From Bacillota bacterium (lineage in GTDB: Bacteria > Chloroflexota > Dormibacteria > Dormibacterales > Dormibacteraceae): a stretch of 37,587 nt of DNA. A program made the translations under genes and the position numbers. The notes below the pieces were generated by a model. It was not told the origin of the DNA. It was given only the letters and a program-made list of their open reading frames with translations, and made no database searches. Positions 36,086-37,587 of the stretch are shown one piece after another (the first letter of the stretch is position 1; each line of letters starts with the position of its first letter). The stretch is taken from positions 1 through 37,587 of the forward strand of contig JAJPKS010000078.1 in NCBI GenBank assembly GCA_021323605.1, read 5' to 3'.

Positions 36086-37587
36086 CAGGATCCTCCTTCG
36101 GTGGACGAGGTGATGGGCCCATCGTCTCGCGGGTGACGGGGCGTTCGCGACCGGGTGGCCACCCTGGTCTTTTCTCCTTCCAGGAGGCGCGGCAGCTCGC
36201 CGCGATCGTCGATCCCGAGCTTGGCGTACGCGTGCGCGAGGTGGCCTTCGACGGTCTTGAGCGTCACGTAGAGCTCGTGGGCGATCTCGCGATTGGATCG
36301 TCCCTCGGCCGCCAGCCGTACCACACGGAGCTCGCTGGGGGTGAGCGACTCCAGGCCGGTGCGCCACTCGCGGCGTGGACGGGCGCCGGTCGCCCTGAGC
36401 TCGTCGCGCACCCGGGCGGCCAGTGGTCGGGCGCCGCAGCGGGCGGCGAGGTCGAGCGCCCGGGCGAGGGGGTCTCGGGCCGCGGCCCGCTTGCCGGATC
36501 GACGCAGGGCCGCCCCCAGCTCGGCCAGGGAGCGGGCGCGCTCGAGCAGCGCCGGCGAGCCGTGGAGCACGGCCACGGATTCGGCCAGCAGTGAAAGCCC
36601 CTCCTCGCCCTGGCGCGCCAGCCCGGCGACCCGCAGTGCGACCCCGAGCGCGCGCGGCGCCCCGAACGCCCGCACGTCGGCCAGCTCCGCGTCCGCCAGC
36701 TGACGCGCGCGCTGGTGTCGGCCGAGGCGGAGGAGCGCGAGCGCAGCGCCTGAGCGCGCGTGCACGTAACCCGTCTCGCGGATCTCCATGCCCCAGACAT
36801 CGGCGCCAAAGAGCCCGAGGCAGGTCTCGAAATCGGCGAGCGCGTCGGCGGCACGACCCTGGGCCAGCCGGAGACGTCCGCGGGAGGCAGGGATGAGCAC
36901 CGTGCCCACGCCCGCGGGCCAGCCCTCCTGCGGAAGCAGGTCGAGCAGTGCCTGAGCCTGGTCGAGGTCGCCGGCCTCGACGGCGACCTCGGCCAGGACG
37001 GTCGCCGCGAAGGCGAGCCCCGGCGCGAAGTCGCCTTCTCGGAGGACGCGCAGCGCCACGCGCGCTGCCGTGTCGGCCTCGGGGAGTGCGCCCAGCCGCA
37101 GCTCGAGCAGGCCCAGGGTGCTGTAGGTGGCCACCAGGCCACGCGCCGAGCCCGATCGGTGAACCTCGGCCCGCATCGGTCCGAGCGCCCCCGCGACTGC
37201 GTCGAAGCGCTCGGTCGCGACCAGCACCCACAGTAGGGCTGCGTGCGTGTCCCAGTTCTCCACCCGGGGGCCGGTCCTCGCCAGCGCCTCCTCGAGCGGG
37301 GCCGCGATCTCGTCCGCCGGCCGGCCGGTCAGGAAGGCCGTCATCCCCTGCGCGACCGCGAGCGCCTCGCCGGGGACCTCGAGCCGACGTGAGGCGAGGC
37401 GGGCGAGCACGGGCGCGACCCTCGACGCGCGGCGGGCGTCGTGGAGTCCCGAGACGACCAGCTCGCCCTCGAGTCGAGCCGCGAGCGCCTCCTCGGCCTC
37501 ACCGAGCTCCGCGAGCGCCCGTTCGATGACGTCCACCGCGTCCACCCACCGAAACAGGGCCGCGTAGGCCTCGGCGACCTCGAGCGC
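36085..37587 (-). CDS. LuxR-family transcriptional regulator with TPR-like region (LAL-type), N-terminus beyond window
   Basis: C-terminal HTH LTPSELRVVRLAAEGRSNREIAHELYVTLKTVEGHLAHAYAKLGIDDRGEL, preceded by helical TPR-like repeats. The track places a start at 37545, but the gene probably continues past the window end. Confidence 0.82.
   Translation of the reverse strand, partial: ALEVAEAYAALFRWVDAVDVIERALAELGEAEEALAARLEGELVVSGLHDARRASRVAPVLARLASRRLEVPGEALAVAQGMTAFLTGRPADEIAAPLEEALARTGPRVENWDTHAALLWVLVATERFDAVAGALGPMRAEVHRSGSARGLVATYSTLGLLELRLGALPEADTAARVALRVLREGDFAPGLAFAATVLAEVAVEAGDLDQAQALLDLLPQEGWPAGVGTVLIPASRGRLRLAQGRAADALADFETCLGLFGADVWGMEIRETGYVHARSGAALALLRLGRHQRARQLADAELADVRAFGAPRALGVALRVAGLARQGEEGLSLLAESVAVLHGSPALLERARSLAELGAALRRSGKRAAARDPLARALDLAARCGARPLAARVRDELRATGARPRREWRTGLESLTPSELRVVRLAAEGRSNREIAHELYVTLKTVEGHLAHAYAKLGIDDRGELPRLLEGEKTRVATRSRTPRHPRDDGPITSSTEGGS

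Overview
High-GC bacterial chromosomal window. The GTG-rich starts and repeated TANNNT boxes 6-8 nt upstream of start codons look actinobacterial or Dormibacterota-like; that taxonomy is inferred, not tested. From left to right it contains: (i) the truncated N-terminus of a probable polyprenyl synthetase; (ii) an exopolysaccharide locus at ~0.45-12.3 kb with GT2, LbetaH acyltransferase, GT4, a GH39/PslG-like hydrolase, a Wzx-type flippase, GT4, an O-antigen-ligase-like protein, an unlisted 47-aa membrane ORF, a Wzz-like protein and a CpsD-like ATPase; (iii) an assimilatory sulfur operon, sulfite reductase plus APS reductase; (iv) an orphan MinD/ParA ATPase, a GlcD-like FAD oxidase and a processive-type GT2 with a Pro/Ser tail; (v) a form-II CoxL-S-M molybdenum hydroxylase operon and a 72-aa protein; (vi) a lipoprotein, DAHP synthase, VapBC, GT39-like and GT87-like membrane proteins and a PQQ-like beta-propeller lipoprotein; (vii) a histidine kinase-PhoU-response regulator module and UppP; (viii) a SnoaL-like protein and the C-terminal part of a LuxR regulator. 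The most interesting signal is upstream of the sulfite reductase gene. It is a 29-codon minus-strand ORF absent from the supplied track, apparently leaderless, ending RCASCACS*, and followed at once by ACCTCCGC, an exact 8-nt complement of the sulfite reductase Shine-Dalgarno region GCGGAGGT. This looks like a cysteine-responsive translational attenuator. A second candidate regulatory region lies upstream of uppP: a TetR-like palindrome, a structured leader and a strong intrinsic terminator.
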